DNA of 64,000 bases. Origin: Sphingobium_A sp965228065 (GTDB lineage: Bacteria; Pseudomonadota; Alphaproteobacteria; Sphingomonadales; Sphingomonadaceae). The notes below the pieces were generated by a model. It did no database searches. It was not told where the DNA came from and was given only the letters and a program-made list of their open reading frames with translations. Shown one piece after another: positions 25,400-33,415 of the stretch. The stretch lies in assembly GCA_965228065.1 (NCBI GenBank), contig OZ245788.1, forward strand, positions 5,952,001 to 6,016,000, in the 5' to 3' direction. The number at the start of each line of letters is the position of its first letter. The stretch's first letter is position 1. The translations under genes and the position numbers were made by a program.

Positions 25400-26353
25400 T
25401 CAGCCGCCAGCCTTCGACAGGCCGGGCGGTGCCCGCAACGCCGCATGGGCGAGCAACGCGCCCACCGCGCAGGATGCAAGCCGGGTCCGCACCGAATCCG
25501 CGCGGCTCGTCAGGATGACGGGCACGCGCGCACCCAGCACGATTCCCGCCGCGTCCGCCCCGCCGAGGAACGTGAGCTGCTTGGCGAGCATATTACCCGC
25601 CTCCAGGTTCGGCACGACCAGGATCTGCGCCTGCCCCGCAACGGGCGAGACGATGCCCTTTTCGCGCGCGGCCTCCGGGCTGATCGCATTGTCGAAGGCG
25701 AGCGGCCCGTCGAGCAATCCGCCCTCGATCTGCCCGCGATCGGCCATCTTGCACAGGGCGGCCGCGTCGAGCGTCGACGGGATCGCGGGGTTCACGGTTT
25801 CGACCGCGGACAGGATGGCGACGCGCGGCTGTTTTATGCCCAGCACATGCGCAAGATCGATCGCGTTGCGCACGATATCCGCCTTTTCGAGCAACCCCGG
25901 CGCGATGTTGATCGCCGCATCGGTGATGATCAGCGGCGCGGGATAGCCCTGCACGTCCATCAGGTAACAATGGCTGACGCGCCGTTCCGTGCGCAGCCCG
26001 TCGGTGCGCGACAGGATCGCCCCCATCAGCTCGTCGGTGTGGAGCGAGCCCTTCATGAGCACCGTCACCTCGCCGGCATGGACCATCGCCACGCCCTGTG
26101 CAGCGGCGGCATGGCTGTGCGGGGCATCGACGATCCGATAGGCCGAGATATCCACCCCGGCCTCGTCCGCGGCCGCCGCGATCTTCGCGGACGGCCCGAC
26201 CAGCACGGGCACGATCAGCCCTTCGCTGGCGGCCTCGCACGCGGCGGCGATGGCGTGCGGGCTGCAAGGGTGGATCACGGCGGTCGCCGGTGGACTGGCT
26301 TGCCCACGCGCCGTGGCGATGAGCCGGTTATAGCCTTCATGATTTTCGGTCAT
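25400..26353 (-). CDS. Phosphate acetyl/butyryl-transferase
   Basis: 317 residues from ATG 26353. PTA_PTB fold without an added MaoC domain: RLIATARG, VLVGPSAKI, MKGSLHTDELMGAIL, RRVSHCYLMD, LIITDAAINIAP, VAILSAVETVNP, GGLLDGPLAFDNAIS, ILVVPNLEAGNMLAKQL and PVILTSRADS. These are the short Pta-type signatures, shared by phosphobutyryltransferases; pairing with ackA favours acetyl-CoA as substrate. It overlaps nothing upstream; 89 bp separate it from the YciI-like gene. Confidence 0.88.
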   Translation of the reverse strand: MTENHEGYNRLIATARGQASPPATAVIHPCSPHAIAAACEAASEGLIVPVLVGPSAKIAAAADEAGVDISAYRIVDAPHSHAAAAQGVAMVHAGEVTVLMKGSLHTDELMGAILSRTDGLRTERRVSHCYLMDVQGYPAPLIITDAAINIAPGLLEKADIVRNAIDLAHVLGIKQPRVAILSAVETVNPAIPSTLDAAALCKMADRGQIEGGLLDGPLAFDNAISPEAAREKGIVSPVAGQAQILVVPNLEAGNMLAKQLTFLGGADAAGIVLGARVPVILTSRADSVRTRLASCAVGALLAHAALRAPPGLSKAGG

Positions 26354-26442
26354 ATCGCGGCAGGTTAGGGGAATATCGTTACGGCGCAACGACGGAAGCA
26401 TCGCCGCCCGATCCGTTTCCGCATCCCTGCCCGACATGTCGA

Positions 26443-26868
26443 TCAGGCGACGCCGAGCTTCCCGCGTTCGCCGTCACGCGGGGTCGCAAGCTCCTCGGGC
26501 GTCAGGAATTCGGCCAGATCCTCCGCCTCCATGAATGGCCGGATCTCGATCTCGCTGCGCCCCGGCATCGGATTGGGGCAGCGCTTCGCCCAGGCCACGG
26601 CCTCGTCCATATCCTTGACCTCCCAGATCGAGAAGCCGGCGACCAGTTCGCGGCTCTCGGCGAACGGCCCGTCGATGACTGCACGATCGGGACCATCGCA
26701 GACGATACGCTTGGCCTGGGCCGCGGGCTTGAGCCCGGCGCCGGCCACCATGACGCCGGCATTGACCAGTTCCTCGGTAAACCGGTCCATCGCCTCGAAC
26801 GCCTCGGGCGTGGGTGGCACGCCCTGTTCGCTGTCCTCAGTGGCCATCATGAACACCATCACACGCAT
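26443..26868 (-). CDS. YciI-like (YCII-domain) protein
   Basis: 141 residues from ATG 26868, chosen for a strong AAGGAG eight bases upstream rather than the ATG at 26910. YCII-related ferredoxin-like fold: RVMVFMMATEDSE, MDRFTEELVNAGVMVAGAGL, VIDGPFAESRELVAGFSIWEVKDMDEAVAWAKRCP. The DGPFAE(S/T)KE(L)-GF motif marks the PhnB/DGPF branch often found near ECF sigma factors. Function unknown. Confidence 0.88.
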   Translation of the reverse strand: MRVMVFMMATEDSEQGVPPTPEAFEAMDRFTEELVNAGVMVAGAGLKPAAQAKRIVCDGPDRAVIDGPFAESRELVAGFSIWEVKDMDEAVAWAKRCPNPMPGRSEIEIRPFMEAEDLAEFLTPEELATPRDGERGKLGVA

Positions 26869-27012
26869 CGTCTGTCTCCTTGTCTGATCCGGCCCCTTCT
26901 GGCGCCTCACCGGAACGACGAACGAGTGTGTCGGAAATCGACAGGGGTGTGCAATTTTTATCGGGGGTTCGGAGTGCCACGAATTGAAAGGCGGACGCTC
27001 ACCGCACCATGT

Positions 27013-27786
27013 TCAATCCGGCATTTTCCAGCGCAGGGTCCGGTTCACATACCGCAGTCCATCATAAGCCGGCGCGTCGGCTGAAAATTCATAGCGGCCG
27101 CGGCGCAGGAACAAGGCGCAGCTGTTGTTGTCGAGATAGGCCGTAGCGGGCCCGGCCGAGGTTAGCGGACGGCATGTCTTGATCGTCCCATCCCGGCTGA
27201 CGCCAAGTTGAACGGCCGTGACGCTTTCCAGGCCGTAACGAATTGCGGCGGGCGGATAGTCATCGCCCATAATGGAAAATATCAGCTTGCCATCGACGGC
27301 ACGAAGGCGATCGCTGTCCGGGACGGTATCGGGCGGATAGATTATCGTCGCGTTCCGATATGCAGGGTGAGGGAACGCATATAATTTTGGCCCCGGCGGA
27401 TTGTTGAAGAAGCTGAACCGCACATCGACAAATCCCCGCCGCAACGGCGTAACGATGCCCGGCAGCCTGCGGAATGTGGCCGATTTCATCAATTGCGTAC
27501 AACCGACTTGCGCCGCCTCCGGCAACAGTTGCTGGCCGACGTCACATGCAACGGGTTTGCCGGATGGATCGAACCAAAGCCGAACGATGAGCGAAAGCCC
27601 GTCGCCGCCAGGCGGAGCATTCACATTGAAGGCGCTCGGATCGGGCACGAACTCGAACTTTCCCGCGCCTTCCAGCTCGACCGTCTCCGGCGTGACGAAG
27701 ATCGACCCAAGATCGACGGGAGCAGGCACCGCACTGCCGGCCTGCAACTGAAACGCCGCAACGAGCGCGAACCACGACAAAGGCAA
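27013..27786 (-). CDS. Secreted protein with two TonB-C-like domains
   Basis: 257 residues from a TTG at 27786, chosen because GGAGG lies five bases upstream and the product then begins with a signal peptide (MPLSWFALVAAFQLQAGSA). Further-upstream ATG readings have no signal. Two similar halves follow. The first, LIVRLWFDPSGKPVACDV ending near VRFSFF, and the second, DDYPPAAIRYGLE, VQLGVSRDGTIKTCRP, ALFLRRGRYEFSAD to RTLRWKMP, resemble the TonB C-terminal energy-transducer fold in sphingomonads. No N-terminal membrane anchor like true TonB remains, so interaction with receptors is uncertain. Next to the accessory island. Confidence 0.65.
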   Translation of the reverse strand: MPLSWFALVAAFQLQAGSAVPAPVDLGSIFVTPETVELEGAGKFEFVPDPSAFNVNAPPGGDGLSLIVRLWFDPSGKPVACDVGQQLLPEAAQVGCTQLMKSATFRRLPGIVTPLRRGFVDVRFSFFNNPPGPKLYAFPHPAYRNATIIYPPDTVPDSDRLRAVDGKLIFSIMGDDYPPAAIRYGLESVTAVQLGVSRDGTIKTCRPLTSAGPATAYLDNNSCALFLRRGRYEFSADAPAYDGLRYVNRTLRWKMPD

Positions 27787-27938
27787 ATGAACCTCCAAAT
27801 ATATTTCTGCGCTCGGTTCCTGGGGCCGATCAATGAAGCACCTGCGGTGATGATCCTGATCGTTGTCGTAGGAGTTCGTGCCCGCAACCGAGGCGGCCCC
27901 TTCGAGCATGCATTTGGTAAACTGGCACTGCAATCCGT

Positions 27939-28024
27939 GATTCCGGTAACAGTGCACTAAATCCCTTCAGGCACAACGAACCACAACCACTTCAGCAGCG
28001 ATTGAGTGCACTGTCACCGGAATC
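27939..28024. repeat. Island-edge repeat, copy 1 (inverted-arm element)
   Basis: Arms GATTCCGGTAACAGTGCACT (27939-27958) and AGTGCACTGTCACCGGAATC (28005-28024) pair with one mismatch around 46 bp that include CAACGAACCACAACCACTTC. A second, related copy lies 114 bp further on in the same orientation. Confidence 0.75.
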
Positions 28025-28138
28025 CTGGCGGCTTTTGGCGGGGCGGGCGACATAACGGTGGTTCGTTTTAGTAGCTGCTTCAGGCGATCGGTCATATCCC
28101 ATCTGCTCGCCTCATCCTGAATTACAGCGGGCACCGGG

Positions 28139-28217
28139 GATTCCGGTGACTAAACTCCTTCAGACACAACGAACCACAACCCACTTCAGCAGTGATTAAG
28201 TGCACTGTCACCGAGAT
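28139..28217. repeat. Island-edge repeat, copy 2
   Basis: Same order as copy 1: GATTCCGGTGAC, CTCCTTCAGACACAACGAAC, CCACTTCAGCAGTGATTAAG, then TGCACTGTCACCGAGATC. The left arm lacks the AGTGCAC part, so the dyad is degraded. The two copies are imperfect direct repeats, perhaps a decayed extragenic palindrome or element remnant. Confidence 0.65.
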
Positions 28218-28403
28218 CCCTAATGATATGACACCGCATCATTGAGATGATACCAAGATTGCGCTGTATAGAGTATGTTGAACGCCGAGGCCTGTTTGAC
28301 CGGATGATAATTCGGGGCCTGATGGTCAATGCCGCAGACTATTGCCAATCGCTCTAGTCTCATCGCACTCTTGGCGCTAAAGGCCTAAAAAAGGGACAAT
28401 TTG

Positions 28404-29168
28404 GTGAGACTTAGCGACTACCTTCTACAATCGCCACCAACAATGCGACGACTGCCATTGGTGCATTGCACGACCGCAGGCACCGGGATGGGAATCATGA
28501 ACCATGGGGGCATCCAGCCCAGCCCTTGTCCGGTCTATGACCAACAGCCGCTCCTGTATCTATTTTATGGCCGCCCCGCCTACAAGCCGGCACAAGGCAT
28601 CGGTGGAAGTGGGATCGTCGACCTCGCACCGATCTGCCTCGTTTTTGATCCCGACCTGCTCGAATTCGCCACGCGCATCGTCCCGTTCGACAGTGGCGGT
28701 TTCAAACGCTATTTCGATGTGATCGGACCAGGCCTTCCACGCTCCGAATTCGAGTTGAGCGGCGATCCAACATTTGCGCTTCGTCTCGTCAGCGCATTTT
28801 TCCAGACCAATCGCGGCTATTATGAACATCTCCCCAAACTTGATGAGAACGCCATTCCCTTCGCGGATCGCAGTGCACGTGCCTACGCGCGGCTTCTCGC
28901 ACATAAGGCCATTGGCGATACCGACGACAGAATTGGCACGATCGAATGTCAATTCACCGGCGACATCCCGCTTGCTGGTGCCTTGAAAGCGATCGTCGCG
29001 CCCGCCGCGATGCTGGATGACGCCGAGGTCCGGCACGCGCTAGCGCTGTGCCCAGATGCCAAGCAATTCTCATACAAGACTTATGGCCGGTCCGCCCCTT
29101 TGAGCTTTGCGCACACTATCTATGAGCGCATCGACACCTATCTCGAAGCCGAAGGCTGTTTTGCATGA
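28404..29168 (+). CDS. Putative ADP-ribosyltransferase-fold protein (DarT-like features)
   Basis: 254 residues from GTG 28404, with AAGGGA seven bases upstream; TTG 28401 is an alternative. I do not recognise a named family. The order of features resembles DarT-type ADP-ribosyltransferases: an N-terminal LPLVHCTT (His then Thr), MGIMNHGGIQPSPCPVY leading to LLYLFYGRPAY, a middle LAPICLVFDPDLL strand, and a late IECQFTGDIPLAGALKAIVA that matches the place of the catalytic Glu in such folds. No signal or membrane segment. It is translationally coupled (ATGA) to the 697-residue gene. Lower G+C and rarer codons than neighbours suggest recent transfer. A toxin or defence effector role is an inference. 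Confidence 0.5.
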   Translation: MRLSDYLLQSPPTMRRLPLVHCTTAGTGMGIMNHGGIQPSPCPVYDQQPLLYLFYGRPAYKPAQGIGGSGIVDLAPICLVFDPDLLEFATRIVPFDSGGFKRYFDVIGPGLPRSEFELSGDPTFALRLVSAFFQTNRGYYEHLPKLDENAIPFADRSARAYARLLAHKAIGDTDDRIGTIECQFTGDIPLAGALKAIVAPAAMLDDAEVRHALALCPDAKQFSYKTYGRSAPLSFAHTIYERIDTYLEAEGCFA

Positions 29169-31258
29169 CCCACGCGTTGATCGGCTTCGCGGACCCCGTC
29201 GGCCTCGGCGCCGGATTTCTGGTGCCAGTGTTCGAGCGAACCGGCTCGAACGCGCTATTTGTACAGAAACTCAACCGCGATAGCATCATCGCAGGTTTCG
29301 AGGCGCTCGACGACTATGAAGGTCCGATCGCCTACGTCGATCGCGAACCAGTCGCCAAAGGCGAGCCGCATTTCTGGGCGTTTACGCTTCCCAGCCGCGA
29401 GCGGATTGTGGGGCGGGGTAACGAGGCGCACGACACGCTTCAAGCTTGGCTCGGCGACGGCACGTTCGATGATCGGCCGATGCTGGCAGTCGAAGTGTCC
29501 GAATTTCTCAAACTTGGACCGCAGCGGCTTCACTGGGCGGGGCGCGTGGTCGACCGGCTTGGCGGCCCAAAGGCCGAGGTAGCATCGTCCTGGCGTGATT
29601 TGACCATCCTCACCCCGGACGTGCGCGAACAGCTTTGTAGGGACGATGACCGCCTCACCTCTTGGGCGCATCGCCTCGTTGCGACAGAACAGGGCGGGCA
29701 GATTGTTATCCGCGGGCTGGTGGGCGACCCCGGATCGCGCGAGGCCGATGCCGTCGCTCGCGCCGCACGTGTCGCTATATCGAGGCTGGCGGCGATCCTG
29801 CCAACGCCAGCGGGTGGCTGGCGGGTACGGATTGATCCACTCAAGCCTCGCATGCACATCAGGCAGCCCGATGTGGCCGTCTTTTTTTTCGATGTGTCCG
29901 ACTATGGCGCCATCGCGCTTCTCGAGCGGGCCGAAGGCTTAAAAATCGCTGCTTTCGGATTCAACGAACGTCGCGAATTCCTGTCTGAACTGGAGCGTGA
30001 CGTGCCAGCGTTTGCGGTCTTAAGAAATCACCCGGACGAAGCACGTCATGATCTCGAACAGTTCCTGCCCTCCAAAGTGACCGGAATCTTGTTAACCCCA
30101 CCATCGCGAAGCTACCCGCGCGACGGCCGTTCGCAGCCGGAACTGCGCCATCAGGAAAGCCTCATTCTCACCCAGGCGACATCCCGCATCGACTCTTCGC
30201 GGGGCGCGCTCTCGACCGCGTCACTCATTCGCGAAATCGTGACCGGTGCAACGCTGATCAATGATCTAGAGGCGAGATTTCTCGGGGAATGGAGTTATAT
30301 CCGTGCGCAATATCCGCCGCGCGAACGTAGCATGGATCCGTGGGCCTATCTTTACGATCGGATCTGGAGCGATGGTTGCGACCCTCACACCGCCATTCTT
30401 CTTGGACAATCCGAGAAGCCAGACGATCTTATTCTCTCTGATCTACCTGCGGACTGGACGCGATTCACGCTTTATCCAGAGGCGAAGTTCGTCAACGCGG
30501 GGCGAATGTTCGCAAGCGAGAATTCGAACTTTCCGCGCGCAGCCGCATTCTTACCACGGCGCGCGCCGCTTGAAGGTGCCGCAGGGCGGCAAGGCCAAGC
30601 TATCCAGCGGGTGTTGTCGGCGCGAGGCTGGTCCGTGCTCGGATCATCGCGAGCTGACGAGGCCATCGAATTTGAGGTCGATGGCGCCGATAAGCGTATT
30701 CAAATAAAGCTCGAACCCGCCGCCGCACAGCGCACCACAGACGTGACATCGAGCCTTCCTGATATCGACATTGATGAACTCCGCAGCGTCAGCGTGGTAC
30801 CGAATGCTCACGCCGGAACCATCATGGGTTATTTGCGCGACCGATCCGAACTCGCCGTCTCGATGCGCGACCTTTGCGAGTCCGACGGAAGTATGGGGTT
30901 CCGTTCACTCTTGGCGGTCCAGATTCGCCGGTTTGCCAACATGACACCCAACCGGTCTCCGACATTCTACATGGCTTTACTGCTAAAATCGGCACTTCGG
31001 GCCGGGGCCGTCACGATGTCGGACGCCCACATCGTCTCACAAATATTGCAGAACGAAGAACTCGGGCGACGGTTTTTCCTCACGTGGGGCCGGACCAGAA
31101 CGCAGGGCAGTATCACGCAGGTCACTGCTCGGCTGGTCGAGCGGCTGTATCCCTATGAACACGAACCATCTCTCAGGCACAAGACGGTCAATGTGATCGA
31201 GCCGTTCGGGGTGGCGATCCACCCGAATCAAATTGCGTTCGACCGCTCTGAAAGCTGA
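29165..31258 (+). CDS. Unrecognised 697-residue protein, partner of ART-like gene
   Basis: The ATG overlaps the upstream stop (ATGA at 29165-29168). No known domain is evident by eye. Visible blocks are a basic-acidic N-terminal 150 residues (FLVPVFERTGSNALFVQKL), a hydrophobic beta-rich centre (QPDVAVFFFDVSDYGAIALLE, KVTGILLTPPS), and a stretch near residues 475-530 reading RQGQAIQRVLSARGW followed by IEFEV and IQIKLE. The last resembles the spacing of Mrr-like or PD-(D/E)XK nucleases, but the first acidic residue is not obvious, so it could be inactive or coincidental. No signal or membrane segment. No macrodomain motif is seen, so a DarG-type antitoxin is not supported. Context suggests it acts with the ART-like protein. 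Confidence 0.6.
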   Translation: MTHALIGFADPVGLGAGFLVPVFERTGSNALFVQKLNRDSIIAGFEALDDYEGPIAYVDREPVAKGEPHFWAFTLPSRERIVGRGNEAHDTLQAWLGDGTFDDRPMLAVEVSEFLKLGPQRLHWAGRVVDRLGGPKAEVASSWRDLTILTPDVREQLCRDDDRLTSWAHRLVATEQGGQIVIRGLVGDPGSREADAVARAARVAISRLAAILPTPAGGWRVRIDPLKPRMHIRQPDVAVFFFDVSDYGAIALLERAEGLKIAAFGFNERREFLSELERDVPAFAVLRNHPDEARHDLEQFLPSKVTGILLTPPSRSYPRDGRSQPELRHQESLILTQATSRIDSSRGALSTASLIREIVTGATLINDLEARFLGEWSYIRAQYPPRERSMDPWAYLYDRIWSDGCDPHTAILLGQSEKPDDLILSDLPADWTRFTLYPEAKFVNAGRMFASENSNFPRAAAFLPRRAPLEGAAGRQGQAIQRVLSARGWSVLGSSRADEAIEFEVDGADKRIQIKLEPAAAQRTTDVTSSLPDIDIDELRSVSVVPNAHAGTIMGYLRDRSELAVSMRDLCESDGSMGFRSLLAVQIRRFANMTPNRSPTFYMALLLKSALRAGAVTMSDAHIVSQILQNEELGRRFFLTWGRTRTQGSITQVTARLVERLYPYEHEPSLRHKTVNVIEPFGVAIHPNQIAFDRSES

Positions 31259-31355
31259 GCACTAGCATCCAGCGGGAGCATAGCTGAAATATGCCCCTCG
31301 CGGCCATCGCTAGCCATCACTTACCTTTGCCGCGTTACCGCGCCGAGTAAGCCGG

Positions 31356-31378
31356 ACGGACGTCCCCCGGACGTCCGT
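31356..31378. terminator. Bidirectional hairpin between island and guaA
   Basis: ACGGACGTCC (31356-31365) and GGACGTCCGT (31369-31378) are perfect arms around CCC, with further AGTAAG/CTTACT pairing outside. It lies between the convergent island and guaA and marks the right edge of the low-G+C segment. Confidence 0.6.
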
Positions 31379-31388
31379 TACCCCCGAC

Positions 31389-32948
31389 TTACTCCCACTC
31401 AATCGTCCCCGGGGGCTTCGACGTGAAGTCGTAGACCACCCGATTGATCCCCTTCACTTCGTTGACGATCCGCGTCGCGACGCGGGTCAGGAAGCTGGCG
31501 TCGAAGGGATAGACGTCGGCAGTCATGCCGTCGGTGGAGGTGACCGCGCGCAGCGCGCAGACCGATTCATAGGTGCGATGGTCGCCCATCACGCCGACCG
31601 TGCGGACGGGCAGCAGCACGGCGAATGCCTGCCAGATCGCATCGTACAGCCCGGCGTTGCGGATCTCTTCCAGATAGATCGCGTCCGCCTTGCGGAGGAT
31701 GTCGCAGCGTTCCTTGGTCACTTCGCCGGGGATGCGGATGGCGAGGCCCGGTCCGGGGAAAGGATGACGGCCGACAAAGATGTCGGGCAGGCCGAGTTCG
31801 CGGCCGAGCGCGCGGACCTCGTCCTTGAACAGTTCGCGCAGCGGCTCGACCAGCTTCATGTCCATCCGCTCGGGCAGGCCGCCGACATTGTGGTGGCTCT
31901 TGATCGTCACAGACGGTCCGCCGGTGAAGCTGACGCTTTCGATCACGTCGGGATAGAGCGTGCCCTGCGCCAGGAATTCGGCGCCGCCGATCTTGCGCGC
32001 CTCCGCCTCGAACACGTCGATGAAGGTCTTGCCGATGAACTTGCGCTTCTTCTCGGGGTCGGTCTCGCCGGCGAGACCATTGAGGAACAGCGTCTCGCAG
32101 CTCACATGGACCAGCGGGATATTGTAATGGTTGCGGAACAGGCTGACGACCTGGTCGGCCTCTCCGCTGCGCATCAGACCATGGTCGACGAAGACGCAGG
32201 TGAGCTGTTCGCCGATCGCCTCGTGGATCAGCACCGCGGCGACCGCGCTGTCGACGCCACCAGACAATCCACAGATCACCTTGCCCTTGCCGACCTGCTC
32301 GCGGATCTGCTGGATCTTGGTCTCGCGGAACTCGGCCATCGTCCAGTCGCCGGGCAGGCCACAGACATGACGCACGAAGTTCGCCAGCAGCCTGCCGCCA
32401 TCGGGGGTGTGGACCACCTCCGGGTGGAACATCATCGAATAGAAGCGGCGTGCTTCGTCAGTCGCGATCGCGAAGGGCGCGCCTTCGGAGCGTGCGACGA
32501 TCTTGAAGCCCTCCGGCAGCGTCTCGACGCGGTCGCCATGGCTCATCCACACCTGGTGCGTGTCGCCGACCTTCCACAGACCGTCGAACAGCGCGCTGTC
32601 ATCGATCACCTCGATAAAGGCGCGGCCGAATTCGCGGCTGTCGGATGGTGCGACGGCGCCGCCCAACTGGTGCGCCATCGTCTGCTGGCCGTAGCAGATG
32701 GCGAGGATCGGCAGGCCGGCGTCGAAGAAATGCTGCGGCGCGCGCGGGCTGTCGTCCCACATCACCGAGGATGGGCCGCCCGACAGGATGATGCCCTTGG
32801 GCTTCAATCGCTCATAGGCTTCGGCGGCGGAATTGAACGGTGCGATCTCGCTATAGACGCCCGCCTCTCGCACGCGCCGGGCGATGAGCTGGGTCACCTG
32901 GCTTCCGAAATCGACGATAAGGATGGAATCCTGATGATCTGCGGACAT
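31389..32948 (-). CDS. guaA: GMP synthase (glutamine-hydrolysing)
   Basis: 519 residues from ATG 32948; a longer reading to 33122 only adds low-quality sequence. N-terminal class I amidotransferase: IILSGGPSSV, CYGQQ (Cys85), FHPEV. ATP-pyrophosphatase domain begins with the PP-loop GLSGGVDSAVAAV. The C-terminal dimerisation domain ends KPPGTIEWE, the invariant GuaA terminus. It converts XMP to GMP using glutamine and ATP. Complete and normal in length. Confidence 0.98.
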   Translation of the reverse strand: MSADHQDSILIVDFGSQVTQLIARRVREAGVYSEIAPFNSAAEAYERLKPKGIILSGGPSSVMWDDSPRAPQHFFDAGLPILAICYGQQTMAHQLGGAVAPSDSREFGRAFIEVIDDSALFDGLWKVGDTHQVWMSHGDRVETLPEGFKIVARSEGAPFAIATDEARRFYSMMFHPEVVHTPDGGRLLANFVRHVCGLPGDWTMAEFRETKIQQIREQVGKGKVICGLSGGVDSAVAAVLIHEAIGEQLTCVFVDHGLMRSGEADQVVSLFRNHYNIPLVHVSCETLFLNGLAGETDPEKKRKFIGKTFIDVFEAEARKIGGAEFLAQGTLYPDVIESVSFTGGPSVTIKSHHNVGGLPERMDMKLVEPLRELFKDEVRALGRELGLPDIFVGRHPFPGPGLAIRIPGEVTKERCDILRKADAIYLEEIRNAGLYDAIWQAFAVLLPVRTVGVMGDHRTYESVCALRAVTSTDGMTADVYPFDASFLTRVATRIVNEVKGINRVVYDFTSKPPGTIEWE

Positions 32949-33101
32949 CGAGTCGGCGGCTCCTGTGCGAGAATGGATGCGCGCGGCACTAGGTGGCACA
33001 GCGCGCGCTGTCCAGTTTCGCGGAGACCGGGGCTTTGGAATCCTGAACGTACTGCGTTGACGGCGGGACGCACCGGCCGCGAGCGATCGACAAACTTCGC
33101 G

Positions 33102-33177
33102 CTTTCGCGTCTTCGCGTGCATCAGGTGGATTCAGTGGCGCTTCGGAATCGATAAGGTTCACGCGAAGACGCGAAGG
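33102..33177. repeat. Extragenic palindrome, CGCGAAGACGCG type
   Basis: Arms 33102-33119 and 33160-33177 pair over 18 bp with one mismatch (CACGCGAAGACGCGAA on the right). A related but decayed piece, CGCGGCTTCGCGTGAACCT, lies near 35707-35725. Confidence 0.7.
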
Positions 33178-33219
33178 GTGTGCGGTGAGGCCGTTCGGAC
33201 TTCAGCGAGCCTCCCCACT

Positions 33220-33332
33220 CCGTTCATCCCGAGCGAACTCGAGGGACTAAGCCGAGCGCAGCCGAGGCTGCTGAGGCATGTGGTCCTCGGCTTCGCTCGG
33301 ACGGCTCCCTCGACTTCGCTCGGGACAAACGG
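33220..33332. repeat. Extragenic palindrome, CCCGAGC...TCGAGGGA type
   Basis: Left CCCGAGCGAACTCGAGGGA pairs with right TCCCTCGACTTCGCTCGGGA, with inner GCCGAG/CTCGGC pairing. A related copy is at 53591-53718 beside crtB. Confidence 0.7.
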
Positions 33333-33415
33333 GGTGGGGGATGGACCGACCTTATTTACCTCCGCGGCTCCGCGTGAACCATGGATCTGCGGGCCTTATT
33401 GGTCACCGGAGATCG

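Larger units (their letters stand above)
27787..28403. other. Non-coding stretch at left edge of island
   Basis: 617 bp without a convincing gene. It holds the two related repeats at 27939-28024 and 28139-28217, a degenerate inverted piece of the same sequence near 28065-28085 (GGTGGTTCG), and a possible promoter for the island: TTGAGA near 28243 with TGTATA 17 bp later. Base composition drops towards the island side. Confidence 0.6.
32949..33415. other. Gene-free region with extragenic palindromes
   Basis: 467 bp between guaA and the MocR gene. It holds the repeats at 33102-33177 and 33220-33332 plus scattered Cys/Ser-type shadow reading frames. No ribosome binding site with a credible ORF was found. 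Confidence 0.6.

Noticed and set aside
28404..31258. Island read as a DarTG toxin-antitoxin pair
   Set aside because: No macrodomain motif is visible in the second protein, and the first matches DarT only in loose order of features. Kept as ART-like only.
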